DNA of 64,000 nucleotides from Marinobacterium rhizophilum (GTDB lineage: Bacteria; Pseudomonadota; Gammaproteobacteria; Pseudomonadales; Balneatricaceae): contig NZ_CP073347.1 of the NCBI RefSeq assembly GCF_024397915.1, forward strand, positions 2,294,001-2,358,000. The letters are read 5' to 3'. Below are positions 29,693 to 37,269 of the stretch, piece by piece. Positions within the stretch are counted from its first letter, which is position 1, and each line of letters opens with the position of its first letter. Below the pieces are notes generated by a model, which made no database searches, had not been told where the DNA came from, and saw only the letters and a list, made by a program, of their open reading frames with translations. Made by a program: the position numbers and the translations under genes.

Positions 29693-29695
29693 GCC

Positions 29696-30259
29696 TCAGG
29701 CCTTTTTCAGGTAGGCCGCCACCAGCACAATCTGCACACCGTTGACCTTGCCTTCGATATGCTTGGGGTTGCTGGTCAGGCGAATATCCCGCACCGGGGT
29801 ACCCCGCTTGGCGGTAAAGCCCGCGCCTTTCACATCCAGATCCTTGATCAGCGTCACCGAGTCGCCTTCCTGCAGGCGGGTGCCATTGCTGTCCAGGGTC
29901 GGCTCGCTGTCGTCATCTTCATCGGCCATCGCCGCCTGAGCCCAGCCTTCCAGCACAGGCTCCAGGTACAGCATGTCCAGCAGATCCTGCGCCCAGGGCT
30001 CCACTGACAGACGCTTGAGCTGACGCCAGGCCAGCACCTGGATTGCCGGCACCTGGCTCCACATGCTCTCGCTCAGGCAGCGCCAGTGGTGCACATCCCG
30101 GGGGTCATCGATCTGTTCGTAACAGGTTTCGCAGAGCACGGCCTGGTTCTCGACACCGGCTGGCGCCTGCGAGACATCAATAGTTTTCAGATTGTGATCG
30201 CTGGCGCACAGCTCGCACTTGCCGCCGCTTCGCTCCAAAAGGTGCTGCTCAATAGTCAT
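29696..30259 (-). CDS. PhnA domain protein (YjdM family)
   Basis: A 187-residue cytoplasmic protein with an N-terminal zinc-ribbon-like part (CELC near residue 15-18 and LCETCYEQ near 43-50) and a C-terminal SH3-like PhnA domain with GDSVTLIKDLDVKGAGFTAKRG-type sequence. The family is named after a gene near the phosphonate operon of E. coli, but does not degrade phosphonates; its role is unclear. Between the two ends is an acidic linker (EDDDSEP). No functional link to its neighbours is evident. Confidence 0.85.
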   Translation of the reverse strand: MTIEQHLLERSGGKCELCASDHNLKTIDVSQAPAGVENQAVLCETCYEQIDDPRDVHHWRCLSESMWSQVPAIQVLAWRQLKRLSVEPWAQDLLDMLYLEPVLEGWAQAAMADEDDDSEPTLDSNGTRLQEGDSVTLIKDLDVKGAGFTAKRGTPVRDIRLTSNPKHIEGKVNGVQIVLVAAYLKKA

Positions 30260-30342
30260 GTTGATTGTCCGGGTATTAAAATTCGCGCAGCACTATAGCA
30301 CGGGAAACAGGGTTCCATGCTGTCCGGCAATGCCGAATGCTG

Positions 30343-31377
30343 TCAGGCGCTCTCGCGCGCCCGCAACTGAAAGCCCAGATCCACCACCGGCTGCTGCAGC
30401 ACTTCACCGGCCAGGCGGCGCATCAGCATCTGGGCGGCGGTTTTGCCGATATCGTACAGCGGCGTCTGGATCGAGGTGAGCGACGGATTGATACAGGCCG
30501 ACCCCTCAAGATCGTTGAAGCCGGCGATCGCCAGCTGCTGCGGCACCCGGATATGCCGACGCTGACACTCGTAGATAGCGCCATAGGCCAGGTCATCGTT
30601 ACAGCAAAAAACTGCGTCCAGGTCCGGATTGCGCAACAGCAGATCCGCCAGCAACTGGCCACCCAGGCGTACCGTCGAGGGCTCAGAGGTGGTCAGCACA
30701 CGCCTATCATCAGCAAGCCCGCCCTCGGCCAGCACATCGACAAATCCCTGAATGCGACGCTGGGAACGGTAGTCCATCTGCGCCCCGAGCACCCCGATAC
30801 GCCGATAACCGCGCTCCAGCATGTAGCGTGCCATGGCGGCGCCGGCGTCACTGTGGGAAATGCCAACATTCATGTCCAGCGGCGCCGAGGTGCCCACCTC
30901 CATGATCTGAACCAGCGGAATAGCGGCCGCTTCGAGCTGGCGGCGGGTACTGTCAGCCATGTCCAGCCCGGTGACGATCATGCCATCGGGATGATGCGTC
31001 AGAAACTTGGAGATCAGGCTGGATTCCTGCTGTACCGAGTAATAGGTATTGCCCATCAGCATCTCGTAACCCGCAGGGGCACAGACATCGTAGATGCCGC
31101 GGATCACATTGTTGAACACGGCATTGGAGACCGAAGGAATCACCACGGCAATGGTATGACTACGGGTACCGGCTAGGGAGCGGGCGGCACGATTGGGAAT
31201 ATAGCCCAGCGCATCAATGGCCTGCTGCACGCGCTCGCGCACCTGTTCCGAGACACGCTGCGGCTCGTTCAGCGCCCGTGATACCGTCATCGCGCTGACA
31301 CCCGACATGCGCGCCACATCACTCAGGGTCACGCGGCCCTTGCTGCGACCGCCGGTCTGGCCTTGCCTGGTTGTCAT
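30343..31377 (-). CDS. gntR: LacI-family repressor of the gntK-dctPQM-dgoD operon (GntR-like)
   Basis: A 344-residue LacI-type regulator starting MTTRQGQTGGRSKGRV. The helix-turn-helix is VARMSGVSAMTVSRALN, the hinge helix NRAARSLAG, and the rest is a periplasmic-binding-like effector domain (about 70-340). It resembles E. coli GntR, which senses gluconate. It is divergent from gntK, and two palindromes with TTAGCGCTAA, the right type for a LacI-family protein, lie between the genes. The effector is probably gluconate or a related hexonate; galactonate is possible given dgoD in the target operon. Confidence 0.88.
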   Translation of the reverse strand: MTTRQGQTGGRSKGRVTLSDVARMSGVSAMTVSRALNEPQRVSEQVRERVQQAIDALGYIPNRAARSLAGTRSHTIAVVIPSVSNAVFNNVIRGIYDVCAPAGYEMLMGNTYYSVQQESSLISKFLTHHPDGMIVTGLDMADSTRRQLEAAAIPLVQIMEVGTSAPLDMNVGISHSDAGAAMARYMLERGYRRIGVLGAQMDYRSQRRIQGFVDVLAEGGLADDRRVLTTSEPSTVRLGGQLLADLLLRNPDLDAVFCCNDDLAYGAIYECQRRHIRVPQQLAIAGFNDLEGSACINPSLTSIQTPLYDIGKTAAQMLMRRLAGEVLQQPVVDLGFQLRARESA

Positions 31378-31446
31378 TGTTCCCGCTCCCGTGCCCAAGA
31401 AGGCGCCATTCTAGCAGCATTTCCGCAGCGCCAACACGATCAAATG

Positions 31447-31456
31447 TTAGCGCTAA
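31447..31456. promoter_or_regulatory. LacI-family operator 1
   Basis: The perfect palindrome TTAGCGCTAA, within ATGTTAGCGCTAAA, lies 9 bases upstream of the candidate -35 of gntK and 69 bases from the repressor start. Its twin is exactly 100 bp away. Confidence 0.8.
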
Positions 31457-31463
31457 AATTTAA

Positions 31464-31491
31464 TTTGACCCATTGCATTCTCTCGTATAGT
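31464..31491 (+). promoter_or_regulatory. Candidate promoter of the gntK operon
   Basis: TTTGAC (31464-31469) and TATAGT (31486-31491) are 16 bases apart and lie between the two operators, so a bound loop would enclose this promoter. Confidence 0.5.
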
Positions 31492-31510
31492 CTTACTTCA
31501 AATCGTCTGA

Positions 31511-31531
31511 TTCCGCTTTGGTGCGGTTTTT
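31511..31531 (+). promoter_or_regulatory. Short hairpin and T run in the gntK leader
   Basis: CCGC and GCGG pair around a six-base loop and are followed by seven T. It looks like a minimal Rho-independent terminator in the leader, but the 4-bp stem is short. Confidence 0.3.
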
Positions 31532-31546
31532 TTATTCCTGACGATG

Positions 31547-31556
31547 TTAGCGCTAA
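31547..31556. promoter_or_regulatory. LacI-family operator 2
   Basis: A second copy of TTAGCGCTAA, within ATGTTAGCGCTAAA, sits 30 bases before the gntK start, downstream of the candidate promoter. Centre-to-centre spacing to the first is 100 bp. Confidence 0.8.
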
Positions 31557-31585
31557 ACTCTTTTTTACAACATGAATACAATAAT

Positions 31586-32077
31586 ATGAATCTAGTGATC
31601 ATGGGCGTATGCGGCTGCGGCAAGAGCACCATCGGCACACAGCTGGCCGAAGAGCTCGGCGCCCGCTTCATCGAAGGCGACAGCTTTCACCCGGTGGAAA
31701 ATGTCCAGCGCATGTCCGCCGGCATCCCGCTGACCGACGCCGACCGCCAACCCTGGCTTGAACGTCTGCGCGACGAGCTGGGCAGCTGCCTTACCGATGG
31801 CCACCGTGCCGTGCTGTCCTGCTCGGCACTGAAAAAAAGCTACCGCCAGACCCTGGCCGCCAGCGGCCCCCTGACGTTCGTCTACCTGCAGGCCGAGCGC
31901 GGCGAGATTGAGCGGCGCATGTCGCTGCGCCAGAACCATTTCATGGTCGCCACCCTGGTGGCCAGCCAGTTCGAGACACTGCAGGAACCCAGCGTCGACG
32001 AAGCCTGCATTCGCGTGTCGGTCTTGCAGAGCGTGCCGCAGATCGTGCAGGAAATTCTCTCCAGACTACCCGAGTAA
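31586..32077 (+). CDS. gntK: Gluconokinase
   Basis: It phosphorylates D-gluconate to 6-phosphogluconate with ATP. The start MNLVIMGVCGCGKSTIG gives 163 residues; a longer reading would include operator sequence. Walker A GVCGCGKST, the substrate segment EGDSFHPVENVQRMSAGIPL and CSALKKSYR are typical. It is first in an operon with a TRAP transporter and a galactonate dehydratase. Kinase specificity cannot be proven from sequence, and the pairing with dgoD makes a related hexonate a possible additional substrate. Confidence 0.92.
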   Translation: MNLVIMGVCGCGKSTIGTQLAEELGARFIEGDSFHPVENVQRMSAGIPLTDADRQPWLERLRDELGSCLTDGHRAVLSCSALKKSYRQTLAASGPLTFVYLQAERGEIERRMSLRQNHFMVATLVASQFETLQEPSVDEACIRVSVLQSVPQIVQEILSRLPE

Positions 32078-32155
32078 TACCCCAGCCCGCCATGGACTAC
32101 GCTTCTGTGAGTCGATGGACGGACTTTCAACCTGAAAACCACTGATAGGTGAAGC

Positions 32156-33196
32156 ATGAAAATAACAACGCCCCTTCTGACGTCTTCCAAGCGCCTGCTG
32201 TCCAGCGCCATTATCAGCGCCGGCCTGCTGATGGGCAGCGCCCAGGCCGCCGAATTCAACTGGACTTTCCAGACATCGGAAAACACCGGTGAGCCACAGT
32301 TTGAAATCAAGAAAAAGTGGGCCGACAACGTCAAGGCCATGTCCAGCGGACGCATCGAGATCGAGATCCTGCCGGTCAACGCCGTGGTGCAGGCCAACCA
32401 GACGCTGGATGCGGTCAGCTCCGGCATTCTGCAGGGCCACCTGACAGACCCCAGCTATTTCTCGGGCCGAGACCCCGCCTTTGGCATGCTGGGCAACCTG
32501 GTGGGCGCCTGGGGCGACCCGCTGGAGTTTCTCGAATACATGAAATACAACGGCGGTGAAGAGATCTATAACGAGCTGGTCGAGCCCTACGGCGTACACC
32601 TGATCGGCGCTGCCGCCACCGGCCTTGAGGCCTTTGTGTCCAAGAAACCCATCCACACCGTGGCCGATATGAAGGGCCTGAAACTGCGGGCACCCGAGGG
32701 CATGGTGTACAACATCTTCGAAAAGGCCGGCGCGACGCCGGTAAACCTGCCGGGCTCCGAGGTGTACACCGCGCTGGAAAAAGGCGTTATCGATGCGGCC
32801 GACTACACCGTCTTCTCCACCAACCATGACCAGGGCCTGCACAGCTTTGCCAAGTACCCCAACTACCCGGGATTCCATTCCCTGCCCATGGTGTCGGTAT
32901 CACTGAACAAGGATATCTGGGACGGCCTGCCGGCGGACCTGCAAGCCATCCTGGAAACCTCGGTTGATTCCATGGCCTACGAAATGGTCGCAACGCTGAA
33001 AGCCCGTGACCTGGTGGCCGTGAAGAAGGCCCGCGAAGACGCCTCCATCAGCGTGATCGACATGGCGCCGGAAGAGCGCGCCAAGTTCCGCAACATCGCC
33101 AAGGAAGAGTGGAAAGTCTGGGCCGGCAAAAGCGAGCTGAACCAGAAGATCTACGACTCCGTGGTCGCCTTCCTGTCTGACCGCAACCTGATGTAA
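32156..33196 (+). CDS. dctP: TRAP transporter solute-binding protein, DctP type
   Basis: A periplasmic receptor that delivers a carboxylate-bearing ligand to the DctQM membrane subunits. The 346 residues begin with a signal peptide ending near GSAQA. The family features include the Arg of KGLKLRAPEG (about residue 182), which normally clamps the ligand carboxylate, and PVNLPGSEVYTALEKGVIDAADY. Operon context suggests a sugar acid such as gluconate or galactonate; that is inference. Two strong hairpins follow in the gap to dctQ. Confidence 0.9.
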   Translation: MKITTPLLTSSKRLLSSAIISAGLLMGSAQAAEFNWTFQTSENTGEPQFEIKKKWADNVKAMSSGRIEIEILPVNAVVQANQTLDAVSSGILQGHLTDPSYFSGRDPAFGMLGNLVGAWGDPLEFLEYMKYNGGEEIYNELVEPYGVHLIGAAATGLEAFVSKKPIHTVADMKGLKLRAPEGMVYNIFEKAGATPVNLPGSEVYTALEKGVIDAADYTVFSTNHDQGLHSFAKYPNYPGFHSLPMVSVSLNKDIWDGLPADLQAILETSVDSMAYEMVATLKARDLVAVKKAREDASISVIDMAPEERAKFRNIAKEEWKVWAGKSELNQKIYDSVVAFLSDRNLM

Positions 33197-33200
33197 TCCC

Positions 33201-33261
33201 GCGGGTCTCAGGGAGACCCGCTTCGTTCTCAATCCGAATGACGGGCTGCGCAGCAGCCCGT
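33201..33261 (+). other. Two intercistronic hairpins between dctP and dctQ
   Basis: GCGGGTCTC pairs with GAGACCCGC (33201-33221), and ACGGGCTGC with GCAGCCCGT (33241-33261). Neither has a good T run. Such structures after a binding-protein gene commonly protect its mRNA and raise its yield over the membrane subunits. Confidence 0.7.
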
Positions 33262-33272
33262 GCGGAGGCTCA

Positions 33273-33857
33273 ATGTCTACCCTTTCCAACACCCCAACTC
33301 CCGCTGAGGACAGCCCGGCCCACGACGCCATGGTCGGCGGCGAGCGCAATGGCCTGGACCGGGTCATCACCCGCTTCGGCGCCGCGGCTGCCTGGCTGGT
33401 GTTTCTCGCCATGGCCATCAGCGTATTCGAAGTGATCATGCGTTACGCCTTCGACTCGCCCACCTCCTGGGTGCACGAAAGCGTGGTCTTTTTAGTGGCC
33501 ATGAGCTTTGCCCTGGGCGGCCCGGCGACGCTGGCAAAGAACCGCCACATCCGTGTGCGCGTGCTATACGACAGCGTGAAACCGAAATTCCGCATCTGGT
33601 TCGACCGTTTCAATGACCTGGTCACTTTGGGCTTTTGTGTCGCCATGACCTACGCGGCCTTCAACATGTTCTGGCGTGCGTCCCACAACCCGCTGGGCGA
33701 ATGGCAGCTGGAACGCTCCGGTACCTCCTGGAACCCGCCGATGCCCGCCCTCACCAAGGGGATTATCCTGTTTGCCCTGGGCCTGATGACGCTGCAGGCA
33801 CTGCTGCACCTGATCCAGTCGTGCCAGCGCACCTCCGGTCCCGAGGAGTCCCGTTAA
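33273..33857 (+). CDS. dctQ: TRAP transporter small permease, DctQ type
   Basis: The small membrane subunit of a TRAP importer. The 194 residues contain four hydrophobic helices (about 36-55, 65-85, 105-125, 155-180), preceded by a longer than usual hydrophilic N-terminus of about 30 residues. SWVHESVVFLVAMSFALGGP and NRHIRVRVLYD are typical of the family. Its TAA shares one base with the dctM ATG (TAATG). Confidence 0.9.
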   Translation: MSTLSNTPTPAEDSPAHDAMVGGERNGLDRVITRFGAAAAWLVFLAMAISVFEVIMRYAFDSPTSWVHESVVFLVAMSFALGGPATLAKNRHIRVRVLYDSVKPKFRIWFDRFNDLVTLGFCVAMTYAAFNMFWRASHNPLGEWQLERSGTSWNPPMPALTKGIILFALGLMTLQALLHLIQSCQRTSGPEESR

Positions 33858-35161
33858 TGGATATCGCCAACGCCACCTTCCTGATGGTCGGGCTGATTTT
33901 CGCCTTGCTGGTCACTGGCCTGCCACTGGCCTTCATTACCGGCCTGATCGCCATGGCCTTCACCTTTGGCTGGTTTGGCAGCAACGCCCTGCCGCTGGTC
34001 ACCAGCCGGGTCTACAGCTTTGTCACCGAGTATTCCCTGGTAGCCGTGCCCATGTTCGTACTGATGGCGTCCCTGCTGGACCGCTCCGGTATCGCCAAGG
34101 ACCTGTTCAACGCCATGCGCCTGTTTGCCGGCCGGCTGCCCGGCGGCGTGGCGGTGCAGACCATCGTTGTCGCCTTCTTCCTGGCGGCACTGTCCGGCAT
34201 TATCGGCGGCGAAATTGTGCTGCTGGGCATTCTTGCGCTGCCGCAGATGCTGCGCCTGGGCTATGACAAGCACCTGTCCATTGGCGTCGTTTGCGCCGGT
34301 GGCGCCCTGGGCACCATGATGCCGCCCTCCATCGTGCTGATCATCTACGGCATGATCGCCAGCGTATCGATTGCCGACCTGTTCACCGCCGCCATTACCC
34401 CTGCGGTCATCCTGATGGCCTCCTATATCGCCTATGTGCTGGTACGCTGCATGCGCAATCCCGCCATGGGTCCGCCGCTGCGCAAGGAAGACAATACCAC
34501 CGGGTTTGACAGCAAGGCGGACGCCCTGAAGGCGATTATCGTGCCGGCGCTGATCGCAGGCATGGTGCTGGGCACCATCTACGGCGGTATCGCCTCGGTG
34601 ACGGAAGCGGCGGCCATGGGGGTATTCGGCGTGCTGCTGGCCATCATTCTGCGCGGCGAGTTTTCCCTCAAGGTGATGCACATCAGCCTGGGGCAGACAA
34701 TGATTACCTGTGGCATGATCATCTGGATCGGCATCGGTGCCGCCGCCCTGGTGGGGGTCTACAACCTGATGGGAGGCAACCGCTTCGTATCGGGCATGAT
34801 CCAGGGGCTGGACGTGGCGCCGATTGTCATCATCCTGGTGATGATGGGTATCCTGCTGGTACTGGGGCTCTTCCTCGACTGGATCGGCATCGCCATGCTG
34901 GCCCTGCCCATCTTCGTGCCCATCGTGGTACAGCTGGGTTTTGACCCGGTCTGGTTCGGTATCCTGTTCGCCGTGAACATGCAGGTTTCCTTCCTGTCGC
35001 CGCCCTTCGGGCCCGCCGCCTTCTACCTCAAGGGCGTGGCACCGCCGGAGGTCAGCCTGAAGGATATCTTCGTCGCCGTGCTGCCCTTTATCGCCCTGCA
35101 GCTGTGCGTGCTTGCACTGTTGCTGGCCTGGCCACAAACCGCTCTCTGGCTGCTTAACTGA
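33857..35161 (+). CDS. dctM: TRAP transporter large permease, DctM type
   Basis: The large sodium-coupled membrane subunit of the TRAP importer. The start MDIANATFLMVGLIF gives 434 residues, the usual size; the same frame is open further upstream inside dctQ, but that is not coding. It has about 12 hydrophobic segments with characteristic GGEIVLLGILALPQMLRLGY, GTMMPPSIVLIIYG and QVSFLSPPFGPAAFYLKG. It is followed 8 bases later by dgoD. Confidence 0.94.
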   Translation: MDIANATFLMVGLIFALLVTGLPLAFITGLIAMAFTFGWFGSNALPLVTSRVYSFVTEYSLVAVPMFVLMASLLDRSGIAKDLFNAMRLFAGRLPGGVAVQTIVVAFFLAALSGIIGGEIVLLGILALPQMLRLGYDKHLSIGVVCAGGALGTMMPPSIVLIIYGMIASVSIADLFTAAITPAVILMASYIAYVLVRCMRNPAMGPPLRKEDNTTGFDSKADALKAIIVPALIAGMVLGTIYGGIASVTEAAAMGVFGVLLAIILRGEFSLKVMHISLGQTMITCGMIIWIGIGAAALVGVYNLMGGNRFVSGMIQGLDVAPIVIILVMMGILLVLGLFLDWIGIAMLALPIFVPIVVQLGFDPVWFGILFAVNMQVSFLSPPFGPAAFYLKGVAPPEVSLKDIFVAVLPFIALQLCVLALLLAWPQTALWLLN

Positions 35162-35169
35162 GGCCCAGC

Positions 35170-36318
35170 ATGAAAATCACCGCACTTAAAACCTGGCAGG
35201 TACCGCCGCGCTGGCTGTTCTTGAAAATTGAAACCGATGCCGGCGTCTACGGCTGGGGGGAGCCGGTGGTCGAGGGCCGGGCGGCCACGGTCGAAGCCGC
35301 CGTGCATGAACTGGCCGACTACCTCGTCGGCCAGGACCCGCACCGCATCGAACACCTGTGGAACATGCTCTACCGTGGCGGTTTCTATCGCGGTGGCCCG
35401 GTACTGATGAGCGCTATCGCCGGCATCGACCAGGCCCTGTGGGACTTAAAGGGGCGCGACCTGGGGGTGCCCGTGCACCAGCTGCTCGGGGGCGCCTGTC
35501 GTGACAAGATGCGCGTCTATGCCTGGACCGGTGGTGATCGCCCGCAGGATGTTGCCGCCGGCGCCCGTGCCCTGGTGGACCAGGGTTTCACGGCTTTCAA
35601 AATGAATGGCAGCGCCGAAATGGCGATCGTCGACAGCCACAGCAAAATTGACCAGGCCGTGGCCCGGGTGGCCGAGGCTAGAGCCGAAGTGGGCCGGGAC
35701 GTGGGCATTGCCATCGATTTTCACGGCCGGGTACACCGCCCCATGGCCAAGGCACTGCTGCGCGAACTGGAGCAGTACCATCCAATGTTCGTCGAGGAGC
35801 CGGTGCTGCCTGAGCATTTGCCGGCACTCAAGCACATTGCCGGCAATCTCGGCTACCCACTGGCCACGGGAGAACGGCTGCATACGCGCTACCAGTTCAG
35901 GGACCTGCTGGCCGAGGGCATGATCGACATCATCCAGCCGGACCTGAGCCATTGCGGCGGCATCAGCGAAGGCCTGAAGATCGCGACCCTTGCCAGCGCC
36001 CAGGATGTTGCCCTGGCACCCCACTGCCCCCTCGGCCCCCTGACACTGGCCGCCTCGCTGCAACTGGATGCGGTCTGTCACAATGCCTTCATTCAGGAGC
36101 AGAGCATGGGCATCCATTACAACAAGGGCAACGATGTGCTCGACTACCTAGTCGACAAGTCAGCGCTGAAAATAGAGAACGGCTTCATCGCCATCCCGGA
36201 TGGCCCGGGACTCGGTGTGGAAATCGATGAAGCCTATGTCGAGGAGCGAGCCCGGGTAGGTCACCGCTGGCGCAACCCCGTCTGGACCCACGAGGACGGC
36301 AGCATCGCCGAATGGTAA
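35170..36318 (+). CDS. dgoD: D-galactonate dehydratase
   Basis: An enolase-superfamily enzyme that dehydrates D-galactonate to 2-keto-3-deoxygalactonate. The 382 residues equal E. coli DgoD, with closely similar text throughout: PPRWLFLKIETDAGVYGWGE, YRGGFYRGGPVLMSAIAG, the metal ligands in DFHGR, EEPVLPE and ATGERL, and APHCPLGPLTLAASLQLD with the catalytic His. The remaining De Ley-Doudoroff enzymes (a kinase such as DgoK and an aldolase) are not in the window. It is last in the gntK-dctPQM operon. Confidence 0.93.
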   Translation: MKITALKTWQVPPRWLFLKIETDAGVYGWGEPVVEGRAATVEAAVHELADYLVGQDPHRIEHLWNMLYRGGFYRGGPVLMSAIAGIDQALWDLKGRDLGVPVHQLLGGACRDKMRVYAWTGGDRPQDVAAGARALVDQGFTAFKMNGSAEMAIVDSHSKIDQAVARVAEARAEVGRDVGIAIDFHGRVHRPMAKALLRELEQYHPMFVEEPVLPEHLPALKHIAGNLGYPLATGERLHTRYQFRDLLAEGMIDIIQPDLSHCGGISEGLKIATLASAQDVALAPHCPLGPLTLAASLQLDAVCHNAFIQEQSMGIHYNKGNDVLDYLVDKSALKIENGFIAIPDGPGLGVEIDEAYVEERARVGHRWRNPVWTHEDGSIAEW

Positions 36319-36348
36319 CAGGCGCCGCTGGGGTTACCGGGGGTAGCC

Positions 36349-36945
36349 TCAGCCTCCGGTATCGGCCCCCTCCAGCAACAGCTGCGCCGCTGCCAGGGCG
36401 TCCCGCGTATTGATGTTCATAAACTCTTGCGGGCTGTCACAGTGGCACTCGACGTAGCCCTCCTGCTCCAGCCAGCCGCGCACTGCCCGGCGCCCCGTGG
36501 CACGGAACAGATCTAGCGACGCCGCCTTTGCCACCGGCACGATCAGATGCAGGGTCTGCAGATAGTCTCCATCGTGCACCACCACAATCTTGTCCGGCGC
36601 CGCCAGGCTGTGCTCGATCATTTGCCGGAAAGCCTGGATCGAGACCAGCGGCGTGTCGCAGGGTGTGATCAGCAGATGGCTGCACCGCAGTCCGTGCAGG
36701 GCCCGGCTGATACCGCTCAGAGGTCCAAGGCTGTCACCCTCATCCGGCAACACGCCCGTACCCGCGCCGGTGTAGTCATCCGCCTGCTCGGCGCGACAGC
36801 TCACCCAGACATGGTCCGTGCAGTCACGCAGGCGAGCCGCCAGATGCTCGATCATGGGACGCCCGGCAAGATGCAGCAATCCCTTGTCGCAACCTCCCAT
36901 TCGCCGACCTTCGCCCCCGGCCAGAATAAGCGCATCCAGCTTCAC
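36349..36945 (-). CDS. mobA: Molybdenum cofactor guanylyltransferase
   Basis: MobA attaches GMP to molybdopterin to form the guanine dinucleotide cofactor of many molybdoenzymes. The 198 residues carry the nucleotide-binding signature LAGGEGRRMGGCDKGLL at the N-terminus and LGPLSGISRAL and ITPCDTPL further on. Molybdenum hydroxylases like the iorAB product 4 kb away usually use the cytosine form, made by a MocA relative, so the pairing is suggestive but not exact. It converges on dgoD with a 30-base gap. Confidence 0.92.
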   Translation of the reverse strand: MKLDALILAGGEGRRMGGCDKGLLHLAGRPMIEHLAARLRDCTDHVWVSCRAEQADDYTGAGTGVLPDEGDSLGPLSGISRALHGLRCSHLLITPCDTPLVSIQAFRQMIEHSLAAPDKIVVVHDGDYLQTLHLIVPVAKAASLDLFRATGRRAVRGWLEQEGYVECHCDSPQEFMNINTRDALAAAQLLLEGADTGG

Positions 36946-37047
36946 GTCTCACCCCTGTTACCCAATAAGAAAACGCACCGGCAAGAATCCGCAGGAATCG
37001 CGGTCAGCGGCATCGACTGGCGACCTTATACCAGCCCCCTGTGCGAC

Positions 37048-37134
37048 TCAAGCTCCCTGAACAGGATGACCAAACAGACGCTGGCGCACACACTTGAGCT
37101 GCCTGGCCTCGCAGGCTGCATGGTCACTGCGGCA
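37048..37134 (-). repeat. Repeat copy 1 of the 3' end of the upstream-lying gene
   Basis: This segment is nearly identical to copy 2 (112 bases away) and clearly related to the end of the gene ending at 37270. Read on the minus strand it encodes EARQLKCVRQRLFGHPVQGA and a stop, with a single changed residue and several silent changes against the gene. Upstream in frame it meets a TAG, so it is not part of a longer gene. Confidence 0.85.
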
Positions 37135-37159
37135 TGGCTATTGCCTGACACCCTCCAAC

Positions 37160-37246
37160 TCAAGCTCCCTGAACAGGATGCCCGAACAGACGCTGGCGCA
37201 CACGCTTGAGCTGCATGGCCTCGCAGGCTGCATGGGCACTGCAGCA
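37160..37246 (-). repeat. Repeat copy 2 of the 3' end of the upstream-lying gene
   Basis: A second copy, 110 bases from the gene's own 3' end. On the minus strand it encodes EAMQLKRVRQRLFGHPVQGA and a stop. The last 17 residues are the same as in the gene, although several codons differ silently. Confidence 0.85.
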
Positions 37247-37269
37247 TCGCCACCGCTACACCACACTTA

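Larger units (their letters stand above)
36946..37269. other. Gap between mobA and the RelA/SpoT-like gene
   Basis: This 324-base region holds the two repeat copies described separately and about 100 bases next to mobA in which I see nothing recognisable. No start signal or open frame here looks like a gene. Confidence 0.7.

Noticed and set aside
33854..35137. 427-residue open frame on the minus strand opposite dctM
   Set aside because: Composition is extremely His/Gln/Asp-rich, as expected for the complement of a membrane-protein gene.
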